Assembly: GCA_021462855.1 (NCBI GenBank)
Contig: JAJTXQ010000036.1
Location: 62,001-126,000 of the forward strand
Reading direction: 5' to 3'
DNA length: 64,000 nucleotides
Source of the DNA: Dehalococcoidia bacterium
Lineage (GTDB): Bacteria; Chloroflexota; Dehalococcoidia; DSTF01; JACRBR01
How positions within the stretch are numbered: position 1 is the first letter of the stretch; every line of letters starts with the position of its first letter. Below, piece by piece: positions 9,315 through 17,461 of the stretch. The notes beneath the pieces are model-generated. The model did no database searches. It saw nothing but the letters and a program-made list of their open reading frames with translations, and was not told the DNA's origin. The translations under genes were made by a program, and so were the position numbers.

Positions 9315-9739
9315 TCACGCGGACGAGTGCCCTCGCGGCGTTCGCCGCCGTCTCGGTGCTCCTCGGCACCGCGTGCGACGGCGTCACCGGCGGCCCGCGC
9401 AAGGTCGTCTTCAGCGAGGGCGTGTGCAACAGCGTCCGGTTCCTGCGCATGAAAGTGAACCAGACCAACCGCATCGTCATCGACAATACGAACCACAGCG
9501 ACCGCCAGGGCGGCCTCACCGTCCGCCTCGAGCGGTTCCCCGCGATCGTCGTCGGCAAGTTGCCCGCGAACTCCACGATCAACGACCCGCTGAGCACGTT
9601 CGCGCTGAACGCGCCCGCGGGCGAGAAGCGCACGCTCGACATCCGCCCGACGTTCACCGGCGAGTACAACGCCCGGTGTGGCGCGGTCATCGCCGGTGAC
9701 GCCGTCGAGGTGCAGCTCAAGATCCAGGTCGTCGAGTAA
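9311..9739 (+). CDS. Putative lipoprotein with a small beta-rich domain
   Basis: 142 residues. A signal peptide ends in a lipobox, LLGTACDG, so it should be an exported lipoprotein. The mature part is short and beta-rich, with one pair of cysteines (VCNS and ARCGA) and a segment EYNARCGAVIAGD that recalls the end of cupredoxin-like domains, but no CxxHxxM copper site is present. The ATG overlaps the tldD stop (ATGA), implying translational coupling. I do not recognise a named family; a cupredoxin-fold protein without copper is possible. Confidence 0.7.
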   Translation: MITRTSALAAFAAVSVLLGTACDGVTGGPRKVVFSEGVCNSVRFLRMKVNQTNRIVIDNTNHSDRQGGLTVRLERFPAIVVGKLPANSTINDPLSTFALNAPAGEKRTLDIRPTFTGEYNARCGAVIAGDAVEVQLKIQVVE

Positions 9740-9763
9740 CAGCAACGCACGAGGGAGTAGCGC

Positions 9764-10603
9764 ATGCCGCGGATGATCGACTTCCACATCCACCCGCCGG
9801 GGCCCGAAGGCGTCTCGACGCAGGAGCAGGAGGCGATGGCCGCGTACTTCCGCGGCGGCAAGCCACCCGCGAGCGTCGAGGAGATGGCTGATTACTACCA
9901 GTCGCTCGACACGTTCGGCGTACTGTTCTCCATCGATGCCGAGACCGTGACGGGCCGTCCGCCGCTCGCAAACGACTACATCGCTGCGCTCGTGCGGCGC
10001 TGGCCCGACACGTTCACAGGCTTCGGGACCGTCGACCCGTGGAAGGGCCGCGCGGCGATCATCGAGACGCAGCGGCTGCCGGACCTCGGGCTCAAGGGGC
10101 TGAAGTTCCACCCGTCGATGCAGGCGTTCTACCCGAATGACACGCGGTTCTATCCGCTGTGGGAGAAGGCGCAGGACCTGGGGCTGATCGTGCTGTTCCA
10201 TTCCGGCACGACGGGCGTCGGCGCGGGGCGGCCGGGCGGCGGCGGTATCAAGCTGGGGTACGCGCGCCCGATCCCGTACATGGACGACGTCGCCGCGGAC
10301 TTCCCGCGGCTGAACATCGTGCTGGCGCACCCCTCGTGGCCGTGGCAGGAAGAGCAGCTGGCGATGCTCGTGCACAAGCCCAACGTGTACATGGACCTGA
10401 GCGGCTGGTCGCCGAAGTACTTCTCGCCGTCGCTCGTCACGTACGCGAACCACATGGTGCCGCACAAGGTGATGTTCGGCTCCGATTACCCCGGGATCAC
10501 GCCGGAGCGGTGGCTGCGTGACTTCGAGCAGGCGGGGTTCAACGACGACGTGCGCCAGCGCATCCTGCACGACAACGCCGCGAAGCTCCTCGGCCTCGCC
10601 TGA
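9764..10603 (+). CDS. Amidohydrolase-2 family (ACMSD-like) metal-dependent hydrolase
   Basis: 279 residues preceded by GGGAG. The N-terminal DFHIH supplies the HxH metal ligands; KFHPSMQAFYPND, LFHSGTTG, LAHPSWPW and FGSDYPG supply the remaining histidines and the catalytic aspartate in family order. Members of this TIM-barrel group (PF04909) include aminocarboxymuconate semialdehyde decarboxylase, gamma-resorcylate decarboxylase and various lactone hydrolases. Adjacent hydrolases would suit a degradative pathway for an aromatic or lactone compound, but that is inference from proximity only. Confidence 0.85.
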   Translation: MPRMIDFHIHPPGPEGVSTQEQEAMAAYFRGGKPPASVEEMADYYQSLDTFGVLFSIDAETVTGRPPLANDYIAALVRRWPDTFTGFGTVDPWKGRAAIIETQRLPDLGLKGLKFHPSMQAFYPNDTRFYPLWEKAQDLGLIVLFHSGTTGVGAGRPGGGGIKLGYARPIPYMDDVAADFPRLNIVLAHPSWPWQEEQLAMLVHKPNVYMDLSGWSPKYFSPSLVTYANHMVPHKVMFGSDYPGITPERWLRDFEQAGFNDDVRQRILHDNAAKLLGLA

Positions 10604-10618
10604 ACCCGGGCGTGCGAA

Positions 10619-10640
10619 AGCGCGCCGAAACGGGCGCGCT
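10619..10640. terminator. Hairpin between convergent genes
   Basis: AGCGCGCC (10619-10626) pairs with GGCGCGCT (10633-10640) around a 6-base loop. It lies between the amidohydrolase stop and the rpsU stop and could end transcription from either side; neither side has a strong T tract. Confidence 0.45.
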
Positions 10641-10672
10641 CAGTCGCGTTGTCTCCTGCTCCGCGCGTCGGC

Positions 10673-10870
10673 CTATGCCGCGCTCGTGCGCTTCGCCCGC
10701 CGGCGGCGGCGCGCCGCCTTGGCCCGCGCGATCCGCCGGCGCTCGCTCTTCGGGATGAAGTGGCGCCGTTGCTTGATCTCGCGCAGGATGCCGTCGCGCT
10801 GCACTGCCTGGCGGAACCGCGTCAGCAAGTGCTCGGGTGATTCGCCGTCTCGGAGGGCTACTGCCGTCAC
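10673..10870 (-). CDS. rpsU: Small ribosomal subunit protein bS21
   Basis: 65 residues. ESPEHLLTRFRQAVQRDGIL, the KQRRHFIPKSERRR segment and the arginine/lysine-rich tail are characteristic of bS21. It is a short basic protein of the 30S subunit near the anti-Shine-Dalgarno region of 16S rRNA. The start is a GTG with GGAG upstream. bS21 is patchily present among bacteria. Finding it in a genome with apparently many leaderless starts is worth noting, because bS21 influences initiation. Confidence 0.9.
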   Translation of the reverse strand: MTAVALRDGESPEHLLTRFRQAVQRDGILREIKQRRHFIPKSERRRIARAKAARRRRRAKRTSAA

Positions 10871-10915
10871 ACGCGCTCCATTCCGCGGCCCGCGAGAGCC
10901 GCATCGCTCGTTCGC

Positions 10916-11461
10916 CTAGTCGGCGGTCTTCGCCGGTACCGGCACGCCGTTCTGCTGGCGCTTGTGCCAGCCGCCGTCACCCGCCCAGAGGGTGCGGATC
11001 TCGTCCCATTTCTCTTGCTTCTTCGACTCGAGGTTGGACAGCTGGTCGCGGATCGCGCTCTTCGTCGCTCCGCGCAGCGATGCGATCTGCCGGCCGATCT
11101 CCGCGATCTCGCCGAGCAACCGCTCGTGCTCCGAGGCGCGCCACTCCGGGGGCACGATCTCGGCGTCGTCGCGCACGGTGTCCATGGGTTCGCCGTGGCG
11201 CGCCTTGCGGAAGATCAGCTTTCGCTTCCCCTCGCCCTGCTCGCAGTCGACCGTGATGCCCCACAGGTCGCGCGACACCGTCTCGGACACCACGAGCACC
11301 ACACGTTCCTGGAAGCGGAAGATGATGTCCTGCTCGATCGGCTCGTCGATGATGAACCGGTAATTACCCTGGACGGTGCTGAGGCGGAGGCATCGCTCGA
11401 TATCACCGCGGCGCTCAAGCAACTCGCTCAGCGCCTCGCAGGCAGACTCGGTTACATGCAC
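10916..11461 (-). CDS. HesB/IscA-like fold protein lacking cluster cysteines, with coiled-coil tail
   Basis: 181 residues from a GTG that has GGAGG nine bases upstream; the frame extends further but without signal. Residues 1-95 follow the HesB/IscA pattern: VTESACEALSELL, LRLST, a DEPIEQDIIFRFQ strand, VVSETVSRDLWGITVDCEQG. The three invariant cluster cysteines (C...CxC) are absent. The second half is charged and helical, with a likely coiled coil (EHERLLGEIAEIGRQIASL and LSNLESKKQEKWDEI). A role in binding rather than cluster assembly is my inference. The fold call rests on pattern matching by eye. Confidence 0.55.
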   Translation of the reverse strand: MHVTESACEALSELLERRGDIERCLRLSTVQGNYRFIIDEPIEQDIIFRFQERVVLVVSETVSRDLWGITVDCEQGEGKRKLIFRKARHGEPMDTVRDDAEIVPPEWRASEHERLLGEIAEIGRQIASLRGATKSAIRDQLSNLESKKQEKWDEIRTLWAGDGGWHKRQQNGVPVPAKTAD

Positions 11462-11668
11462 CCGGGCGATCCTCCGGACGATTGCCGCGCGCGTCGCGCG
11501 GCCAACAACCCGCTGCGGCGGGTGACTGCACGCATGTCCGAGACGTTCCGAATGTGGGGCCCGCGGGAGGCTCCGAAGAGGAACTGTTCGGGATTGCCAG
11601 CCTAGCACAGATTCGGGCGGCTGGCAATCGTTATGTAGCTGCTACCGGAGGGATCCCCGCATCCCCGC

Positions 11669-12109
11669 TCACCAGCGGTCGTCACACCGCAGGATGTTCC
11701 GGTCAGCCCACGTGCTCAGCAGCACGCTCACGATCGAGATGACGAGCGCGCCGAAGAACGCCGCCAGGAAGCCTTCCACCTCGAACGCCAGGTCGAACAG
11801 GCCAGCGACCCACGCCGTCAGCGCCAGCATCAACGTGTTGATGATGAGGGTGAACAGCCCGAGCGTCAGCACCGTGAGCAGGCACGACACCATCGCCACG
11901 ATTGGCTTGATGAGCGCGTTGACCGTCCCGAAGATGAGCGCGCCGAAGATGAGCGCCGCGGCGCCCTCGATGTCGAACCCGGGGATGATCCATTGTGAGA
12001 ACCACAGCGCCGCGACATTGACGAGGAAGCGGACCACGAGCCCCGTGAGCCCGTAGTCCTCTCGATCGGGGCGCCGCCACGAGAACGCGACGTACCGTTC
12101 CCGGCGCAC
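11669..12109 (-). CDS. Four-TM membrane protein, phage-holin-IV/PF04020 family
   Basis: 146 residues with four hydrophobic segments beginning at GLVVRFLVNVAALWF, IFGALIFGTVNALIKP, LTVLTLGLFTLIINTLMLAL and LAAFFGALVISIVSVLL. The NALIKPI and LTLGLFTLIINTLML motifs are hallmarks of the small membrane proteins labelled mycobacterial four-TMS phage holin family. Despite the name they are ordinary chromosomal genes; function is unknown. No lysis or phage genes are nearby. It follows the next minus-strand gene by only six bases and is probably cotranscribed. Confidence 0.8.
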   Translation of the reverse strand: MRRERYVAFSWRRPDREDYGLTGLVVRFLVNVAALWFSQWIIPGFDIEGAAALIFGALIFGTVNALIKPIVAMVSCLLTVLTLGLFTLIINTLMLALTAWVAGLFDLAFEVEGFLAAFFGALVISIVSVLLSTWADRNILRCDDRW

Positions 12110-12115
12110 GCGCGT

Positions 12116-12520
12116 CTATCCGCCCGCTGCCTCGGACTTCGAGGATCCGCGCCGCCGCACGATCTTGCGCAGCAGCCGCTTGTAGCGCTGGTCGCGCGCC
12201 GCCACGTGCAGCGCGTTTTCGAGGTCCTGCGCCGTCAGCGCGGCGAGCGCGCGGTCCGCGCTCATCCCCTGCTTCATCTTCCGCGAGATCGCGACGGCGC
12301 CCATCAGCGTCGCCATGCTCGACACGGCGACCGCCGCCGCGCCGGCGTACATCTTCTGGTTGCGGCTCAGCTCCGGGAACTTCGCCAGCGCCGAGTGCGC
12401 GATGCGGAGCGTCCGGTGCGTCGATGGGTCCGGGCGCTCGCCTTCCGCGGCGATCTCGTCCCAGTCGAACGTGTCCGCGATTTCGTCTGGGTGCCGTACT
12501 TCGTCGGCCTTCACTGCCAT
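12116..12520 (-). CDS. Hypothetical protein with one membrane segment
   Basis: 134 residues from an ATG with a near-perfect AAAGGAGG seven bases upstream; an in-frame extension overlapping ribH is rejected for that reason. There is an acidic N-terminal part (PDEIADTFDWDEIAAEGERP), a single hydrophobic segment near residues 60-80 (MYAGAAAVAVSSMATLMGAV), and a basic C-terminus (RYKRLLRKIVRRRGSSK). No family recognised. It may be a membrane partner of the four-TM protein next to it. Confidence 0.7.
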   Translation of the reverse strand: MAVKADEVRHPDEIADTFDWDEIAAEGERPDPSTHRTLRIAHSALAKFPELSRNQKMYAGAAAVAVSSMATLMGAVAISRKMKQGMSADRALAALTAQDLENALHVAARDQRYKRLLRKIVRRRGSSKSEAAGG

Positions 12521-12578
12521 GTGTCCGCCTCCTTTGCGGGCCCGTCTCGCGACGGAATCGAGGCTGAACTCCCCGTCC

Positions 12579-13079
12579 TTACGTGCGCGCCCCGGCGCTG
12601 GTGCGTCCTCGCAACGCACGGATCGTGCGCGCGATTTCGATCGCGGTCAGCGCCGCCTCGCGGCCCTTGTGGCCCGCCGCGCCTCCGACGCGCGCGAGCG
12701 CCTGCGCTTCGTTGTCCGTCGTCAGCACGCCGAAGATCACCGGCACGCCGGTTTCCAGCGCTGCCTGCTGCACCCCCGCCGCCGTCGCCGACGACACGTA
12801 CTCGAAGTGCGGCGTATCACCGCGGATCACCGCACCGATGCAGATCACCGCATCGTACCGCCCGCTCTCGGCAAGCACTTTCGCCGTCAGCGGCAACTCG
12901 AAACAGCCCGGCACCTCGAACGCGTCGATGCCTTCGTCCGCGCCCCGTGCCCGAAGCTCGCCCAGGCAGCCCTCGAGCAGCGGACCGGTGACCTGCGCGT
13001 TGAACCGCGCGACCGCGATGGCGAAGCGCAACCCCGTTGCGTCGAGCCCGTGTTCGGCTGAAAACCCGCCCTGCGGCAA
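12579..13079 (-). CDS. ribH: 6,7-dimethyl-8-ribityllumazine synthase
   Basis: About 166 residues. RFNAQVT, VPGCFELP, GAVIRGDTPHFEYV (with the catalytic histidine) and AGHKGREAA are the conserved blocks of RibH, which condenses 5-amino-6-ribitylaminouracil with 3,4-dihydroxy-2-butanone-4-phosphate in the penultimate step of riboflavin synthesis. I place the start at the TTG at 13079 because GGAGG lies six bases upstream and the N-terminus is then of family length; an ATG at 13112 in the same frame is the alternative. A TATTCT hexamer at 13101-13106 fits the TTG choice. No other rib gene is in the window. Confidence 0.92.
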   Translation of the reverse strand: MPQGGFSAEHGLDATGLRFAIAVARFNAQVTGPLLEGCLGELRARGADEGIDAFEVPGCFELPLTAKVLAESGRYDAVICIGAVIRGDTPHFEYVSSATAAGVQQAALETGVPVIFGVLTTDNEAQALARVGGAAGHKGREAALTAIEIARTIRALRGRTSAGART

Positions 13080-13100
13080 ACGCGTCCTCCGGGATGCCCC

Positions 13101-13106
13101 AGAATA
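13101..13106 (-). promoter_or_regulatory. -10-like TATTCT upstream of ribH
   Basis: TATTCT on the minus strand ends 21 bases before the preferred TTG start of ribH, leaving room for the GGAGG site at 13086-13090. No good -35 seen. Confidence 0.4.
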
Positions 13107-13152
13107 ACGCATCCCTGCCCTTCATGGTCGGCGAAACCCGCCGCGGCGGGGC

Positions 13153-13166
13153 GGTACGTTTGTACC
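13153..13166. promoter_or_regulatory. Short palindrome between ribH and pdxT
   Basis: GGTAC-GTTT-GTACC, a 5-bp inverted repeat in the ribH-pdxT divergent intergenic region. It could be an operator; the short arms make chance possible. Confidence 0.25.
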
Positions 13167-13246
13167 ATTTGCGCGTGTTGCGCGCGCCAGAAACGGCGGG
13201 CGTGTTATGTGAACGCGCACGTACGTACGCCCGCCGAAGCGCGTGC

Positions 13247-13252
13247 TAGGCT
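13247..13252 (+). promoter_or_regulatory. -10-like TAGGCT, leaderless pdxT start
   Basis: TAGGCT lies six bases upstream of the pdxT ATG at 13259; a start of transcription at the usual distance would coincide with the ATG. No Shine-Dalgarno sequence. Confidence 0.5.
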
Positions 13253-13258
13253 GTGCGC

Positions 13259-13882
13259 ATGACCCTACGTAACGATCCGCCAGCGATCGGCGTGCTCGCG
13301 CTCCAGGGCGATTTCGCCGAGCACGCGGCCATGCTGCGCGCAGCCGGCGCGCGCGCCGCCGAGGGGCGCCTGCCGTCTGACCTCGCGGCGATCGACGCGC
13401 TGATCATCCCCGGCGGCGAGAGCACGACCATCACGCGGCTGCTCGACCTCTACGACCTGCGCGAGCCGATCCGCCGCCTCGGCGCCGAAGGCATGCCGAT
13501 CTGGGGGACGTGCGCCGGCGCGATCATCCTCGCGCGCGAGGCGACCGACCTCGACCGCCCGCACCTCGCGCTGATGGACATCGCCGCGCGGCGCAACGCC
13601 TTCGGCCGCCAGGTCGACAGCTTCGAGCTCGACCTCGATGTCACCGCGCTCGCCGGCCCGCCGTTCCACGCCATCTTCATCCGCGCGCCACGCATCGAGC
13701 GCGCCGGCGCCACGGTCGACGTGCTCGCGTCGCTGCCCGACGGCTCGGTCGCCGCCGCCCGCGAGGGGCGCCTGCTCGCCACGACGTTCCACCCCGAGCT
13801 CACGTCTGATACGCGTTTCCACGAGCTCTTTATGTCGATGGCGCGGGCGTACCGGAGCGCCGCACGCGCCGCATCGAAGTAG
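13259..13882 (+). CDS. pdxT: Pyridoxal 5'-phosphate synthase glutaminase subunit
   Basis: 207 residues. GVLALQGDFAEH, IIPGGEST, the nucleophile Cys in WGTCAGAIILA and the His-Glu pair in TTFHPELTSD define PdxT, the class I amidotransferase that supplies ammonia to PdxS for vitamin B6 synthesis. A GTG two codons upstream is possible, but the ATG sits where a leaderless transcript would begin. pdxS, the usual neighbour, is not in this window. The tail AYRSAARAASK is slightly longer than usual. Confidence 0.92.
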   Translation: MTLRNDPPAIGVLALQGDFAEHAAMLRAAGARAAEGRLPSDLAAIDALIIPGGESTTITRLLDLYDLREPIRRLGAEGMPIWGTCAGAIILAREATDLDRPHLALMDIAARRNAFGRQVDSFELDLDVTALAGPPFHAIFIRAPRIERAGATVDVLASLPDGSVAAAREGRLLATTFHPELTSDTRFHELFMSMARAYRSAARAASK

Positions 13883-13986
13883 CCGCGCTCTCGGTCCACG
13901 AACTTGATCGATTCGAGCCATCCGGACGGCGCTCGCGGTCGGTTGCAGGCGATACAATGCCACCGACAGGAGCGCGCACGCCCAGG

Positions 13987-14919
13987 ATGACGCCAACCGC
14001 CCGCACCGTCCTCCCGACCGACCTCGTGGCCCTGGTCTCCTACGACGGCCGCGTCTACGCCAACGAGGCGATGACGCTCGACCGCATCGGCACCGGCGGT
14101 TCGCCGCACCCGCTCGAGACGGCGTTCGAGCAGTGGTTCAGCTTCGCCACGGGCAAGCACACGTGGATCAGCGTCAAGGGCCCCACCCTCCGCGGCCTGA
14201 TCTCCGCCCGAAAGCGCGGATCGAAGCTGGCATGGGAGATCGATTGCCTGATCGATGCCGATAACAACGACGGAGGGGTGCTCGTGAGCCTGCTCGACCA
14301 GGTCGCCGGCGCCGCGGGGAAGTCCGGCGCGCATCGCATCTTCCTGCGCGTGCCCGCCGGCTCGCACACCGAACGCGAGGCGGCGCGCTGCGGCTTCGCG
14401 CCGTACCGCGGCGAGCGGATGTACTGCCGCGCGCAGCAGCCGGCCGCGCCCCAGGCGCCGGCCGCCGGCGTGCGACGCCGCACGAAGGCCGACCTCTACC
14501 CGCTGTTCCAGGTGTACAACGCCGTCGTGCCCGAGAACGTCCGCCGGTTCGAGGCATCGACGCTGGGCGAGTGGACCGCGGTGCAGGAGAACATCGGCCG
14601 CGCGCAGCAATACGTGCACGAAGGCGGCGGCGGCGTCGACGGCTGGCTCCGGCTCGCCGGCGATGGCGACGTCGGGCGATTCGAGGTGTACGGCGAGGAG
14701 CGGGCGATCGATGCGCTGGTTGACGCCGCGCTCGCGCGGCTCGCGAACCGCCGGTCGGTCTGCGCGCTCGTACCCTCGGAGCAGGGCCCGCTTGTACGCC
14801 GGTTGCAGGCGGCGGGATTTGAGCCGCACGACGAGTACACCGTGCTGGCGCGACTCACCGTGCGGCCCGTCAGGCAGCCCAAGGCCGCCCCGGCGATCGC
14901 CCAGACAACGTTTAGCTAG
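13987..14919 (+). CDS. GNAT-like acetyltransferase-fold protein
   Basis: 310 residues from the ATG at 13987; an in-frame ATG at 13957 overlaps a TACAAT -10-like hexamer (13953-13958), so the later start is preferred. Two halves are visible: residues 1-145 with [19 protein letters not shown], and 160-310 with [19 protein letters not shown] and [34 protein letters not shown], the last resembling the end of a GNAT domain. The Q/RxxGxG/A acetyl-CoA loop is not obvious. Its stop is ten bases before the R3H ATPase start, so the two are coexpressed. Substrate unknown. Confidence 0.6.
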   Translation: MTPTARTVLPTDLVALVSYDGRVYANEAMTLDRIGTGGSPHPLETAFEQWFSFATGKHTWISVKGPTLRGLISARKRGSKLAWEIDCLIDADNNDGGVLVSLLDQVAGAAGKSGAHRIFLRVPAGSHTEREAARCGFAPYRGERMYCRAQQPAAPQAPAAGVRRRTKADLYPLFQVYNAVVPENVRRFEASTLGEWTAVQENIGRAQQYVHEGGGGVDGWLRLAGDGDVGRFEVYGEERAIDALVDAALARLANRRSVCALVPSEQGPLVRRLQAAGFEPHDEYTVLARLTVRPVRQPKAAPAIAQTTFS

Positions 14920-14929
14920 AGGTGACGCC

Positions 14930-16549
14930 ATGGTGCAACGCGTGATCACCGATGACCTCGACCTCCTCCTCGACGCGCTGCCGCCGCACATCTGCGGCCC
15001 GCTCAAGCTGCGCGAGGACAACTTCGAGTTGCTCGAGATCGTGATGGACCTCGGCCGCCGCCCGGAAGCGCGCTACCCCGGCCGCGAGGTGCTCCTCGCC
15101 GAGACGGAAGTCACGGCGGAAGACATCGACTACGTCACGTCGCGCATCGGCGCGTTCGGCGATGACAACCGCGCCGGCATCGAGCGCACGCTGCACCGCA
15201 TCTCGGCGATACGCAACCGGCGCGGCCGCATCGTCGGGCTGACGTGCCGCGTCGGGCGCGCCGTCTACGGCACGATCCAGGTGATCGACGACCTGATCAA
15301 GACCGGCAAGAGCACGCTCATGCTGGGCCGACCCGGCGTCGGCAAGACGACGATGCTGCGCGAGGTCGCGCGCGTCCTCGCCGACGAGCAGAACAAGCGC
15401 GTCGTCATCGTCGACACGTCGAACGAGATCGCCGGCGACGGCGACATCCCGCACCCGGCGATCGGCCAGGCGCGACGCATGCAGGTGCCGACGCCTGCGC
15501 TCCAGCACTCCGTGATGATCGAGGCGGTCGAGAACCACATGCCCGAGGTCATCGTCATCGACGAGATCGGCACCGAGCTCGAAGCCGCAGCCGCCCGCAC
15601 GATCGCCGAGCGCGGCGTGCAGCTCGTCGCCACGGCCCACGGCAACGAGCTCGAGAACCTGATCATGAACCCCACGCTCGCCGACCTCGTCGGCGGCATC
15701 CAGTCCGTGACCCTGGGGGACGAGGAGGCGCGCCGGCGCGGCACGCAGAAGTCCATCCTCGAGCGCAAGGCGCCGCCGACGTTCGATGTGGTGGTCGAAA
15801 TCCAGAGCTGGGACCGCGTCGCCGTCCACGGCGACGTCGCCGAGACCGTCGACTCCCTGCTGCGCGGCTACAGGATCCCCGCGGAGGTGCGCGAGCTCGA
15901 CGAGTTGGGCGAGATCCGCGTCATCGCGCAGCCGCGTGCCGCCGCCGGCGCCGCGCGCGCGGGTTCGCGAAGCGGCTACGGGCGCGCGGCGCGGGAGCGC
16001 GAGCCGCGCCCCGAGCCCGACGTGCGCGAGGTGGACGCCGATGCGCCCTTTCGTCGCGTCTACCCGTTCGGGATCTCGCGCAAGCGGCTCGAACAAGCGA
16101 TACGCGAGACGCAGGCGCGCGTAGCCATCGCCGACGAGTTGCAGGACGCCGACACGGTGATCACGCTGCGCTCGTACTTCCGCCGCAAGCCGCAGGCACT
16201 GCGCGATGCCGAGGCGCGCGGCATCCCGATCTACGTGCTCAAGACGAACACCGTCGTGCAGATGGAACAGAGCCTGCTGTCGATGGCGCAGCACTCCATG
16301 GATGGCGGCGTCATCGAGGACGAAGGCGGCTCGCACGTGACGACCGCGATGCAGGAGGCGGAAGACGCGATCGCCAACGTCCTCAACGGCGATGATGCCC
16401 GCGTGGACCTGGCGCCGCAGAACGCATACATCCGCCGGCTGCAGCACCAGCTCGCGCAGCGCTACAACCTGGCGTCGCGCAGCCAGGGCCGCGAGCCGCA
16501 GCGCCGCGTCAGCATCTCCCGCGATGACGAGCCCGCCTGGCTGCGGTGA
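14930..16549 (+). CDS. AAA ATPase with C-terminal R3H domain (Ycf45/SpoIIIAA-like)
   Basis: 539 residues preceded by GAGGTGA. Walker [10 protein letters not shown] (about 138-146), Walker [10 protein letters not shown] (about 205) and [13 protein letters not shown] mark the SpoIIIAA/Ycf45-type ATPase core. An alanine/arginine-rich linker follows (about 330-370). Then [14 protein letters not shown] and a final R3H domain: [33 protein letters not shown]3H domains bind single-stranded nucleic acid. The architecture is common in Cyanobacteria, Chloroflexota and some Firmicutes; the cellular role is not established. It supports a Terrabacteria origin for this DNA. Confidence 0.85.
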   Translation: MVQRVITDDLDLLLDALPPHICGPLKLREDNFELLEIVMDLGRRPEARYPGREVLLAETEVTAEDIDYVTSRIGAFGDDNRAGIERTLHRISAIRNRRGRIVGLTCRVGRAVYGTIQVIDDLIKTGKSTLMLGRPGVGKTTMLREVARVLADEQNKRVVIVDTSNEIAGDGDIPHPAIGQARRMQVPTPALQHSVMIEAVENHMPEVIVIDEIGTELEAAAARTIAERGVQLVATAHGNELENLIMNPTLADLVGGIQSVTLGDEEARRRGTQKSILERKAPPTFDVVVEIQSWDRVAVHGDVAETVDSLLRGYRIPAEVRELDELGEIRVIAQPRAAAGAARAGSRSGYGRAAREREPRPEPDVREVDADAPFRRVYPFGISRKRLEQAIRETQARVAIADELQDADTVITLRSYFRRKPQALRDAEARGIPIYVLKTNTVVQMEQSLLSMAQHSMDGGVIEDEGGSHVTTAMQEAEDAIANVLNGDDARVDLAPQNAYIRRLQHQLAQRYNLASRSQGREPQRRVSISRDDEPAWLR

Positions 16550-16687
16550 CGGGCGGGGAACCGCAGATCAGTCAGTAACCTGGCGTGGCGACTGTGGCCG
16601 GCTGGCGGCGATCGCCGGTCCGGCATGCGCGCGACCAGTTCCGCGGCGCGCGGCAGCCGGGCGCCGATGGACGGCCGGCCCGCCGTG

Positions 16688-17293
16688 CTATTGCACCGTG
16701 AGCGTGCCGGTCATGTTCGGGTGCAGCGTGCAGACGAACGAGTAGGTGCCCGGCCACGCGGTGAACGTCGTGCTGCCGGAGCCCGGCCCGGCGATCACCG
16801 ATGTCGCCGCCACCTCGCCGCCGCCTGGCGCCGAGAACGCGACATCGTGCGGGACGCGGACGTCCTGGTTGTCGAGCGTTACCGTCAGCTGCCCGGCAGC
16901 CGTACTGATCGATGACGAGACGAACTGCACACCGCGTGCGATGACGGTGACCGCGTGCGGCTGTGACGCCGGCGTGCTGGTAGGCGCCGGCGGTGGCGGG
17001 GCGGGTTGCGTCGGCGCGGCGGTCGGGATGCTCGCTGGCTCTGTGCGCTCCGCCGCGAGCTGCGTCGGCGCGGACGCCGGCGGGCCGCCCGGCGCGTCCG
17101 TGACCGCGGTCGCCGTTGCGGCGGGCGATGGGCTCGCCGCGATCGCGGTCGCGCTGCGCGACACGCGCGGCGTCGTGGTGGGCTCGGCCGCGCGCGGCGC
17201 GTCGTCAGCGCCAGCGCAGCCGGCGAGCGCCGCTGCTCCCGCCGCAAGCGCGGCGGTGAACCCGGCGATCGCGCGGATTCGCTTCCTCTCCAT
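16688..17293 (-). CDS. Cupredoxin-domain lipoprotein (plastocyanin-like)
   Basis: 201 residues, GGGGAGGAG before the ATG. The signal peptide ends with a lipobox ALAGCAG. Residues 30-110 are an Ala/Pro/Thr/Ser-rich low-complexity spacer with repeated PTQ and PAP motifs, which should hold the domain away from the membrane. The C-terminal 90 residues are a cupredoxin: the first copper ligand is the histidine in VPHDVAF, and Cys-His-Met come from CTLHPNMTG. It is likely a periplasmic or cell-surface electron carrier. It sits beside another secreted protein with a similar spacer. Confidence 0.85.
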   Translation of the reverse strand: MERKRIRAIAGFTAALAAGAAALAGCAGADDAPRAAEPTTTPRVSRSATAIAASPSPAATATAVTDAPGGPPASAPTQLAAERTEPASIPTAAPTQPAPPPPAPTSTPASQPHAVTVIARGVQFVSSSISTAAGQLTVTLDNQDVRVPHDVAFSAPGGGEVAATSVIAGPGSGSTTFTAWPGTYSFVCTLHPNMTGTLTVQ

Positions 17294-17404
17294 GTGCTCC
17301 TCCCCGTGGCCCGTGTTTCATATCGCTCTCTTCTGGCCCCATCTTCACCCGCGCGCGACCGGCGTCGCATCGGGAATTCCGGGGTCAGCCGGCTCGGACA
17401 AAAG

Positions 17405-17435
17405 GCGGAGGGGCCCGTCGTTCGGGCCCCTCCGC
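17405..17435 (-). terminator. Rho-independent terminator after the ScyD-like gene
   Basis: A perfect 13-bp stem (17405-17417 with 17423-17435) and a 5-base loop, followed on the minus strand by CTTTTGT. It begins 27 bases past the stop of the ScyD-like gene. Confidence 0.85.
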
Positions 17436-17461
17436 TCCACGTCCTTGAGAGCGATGTCCGC

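Noticed and set aside
11669-12109. A prophage remnant suggested by the holin-family protein
   Set aside because: PF04020-type proteins are ordinary chromosomal genes; there are no phage genes, att-like repeats or composition change around it.
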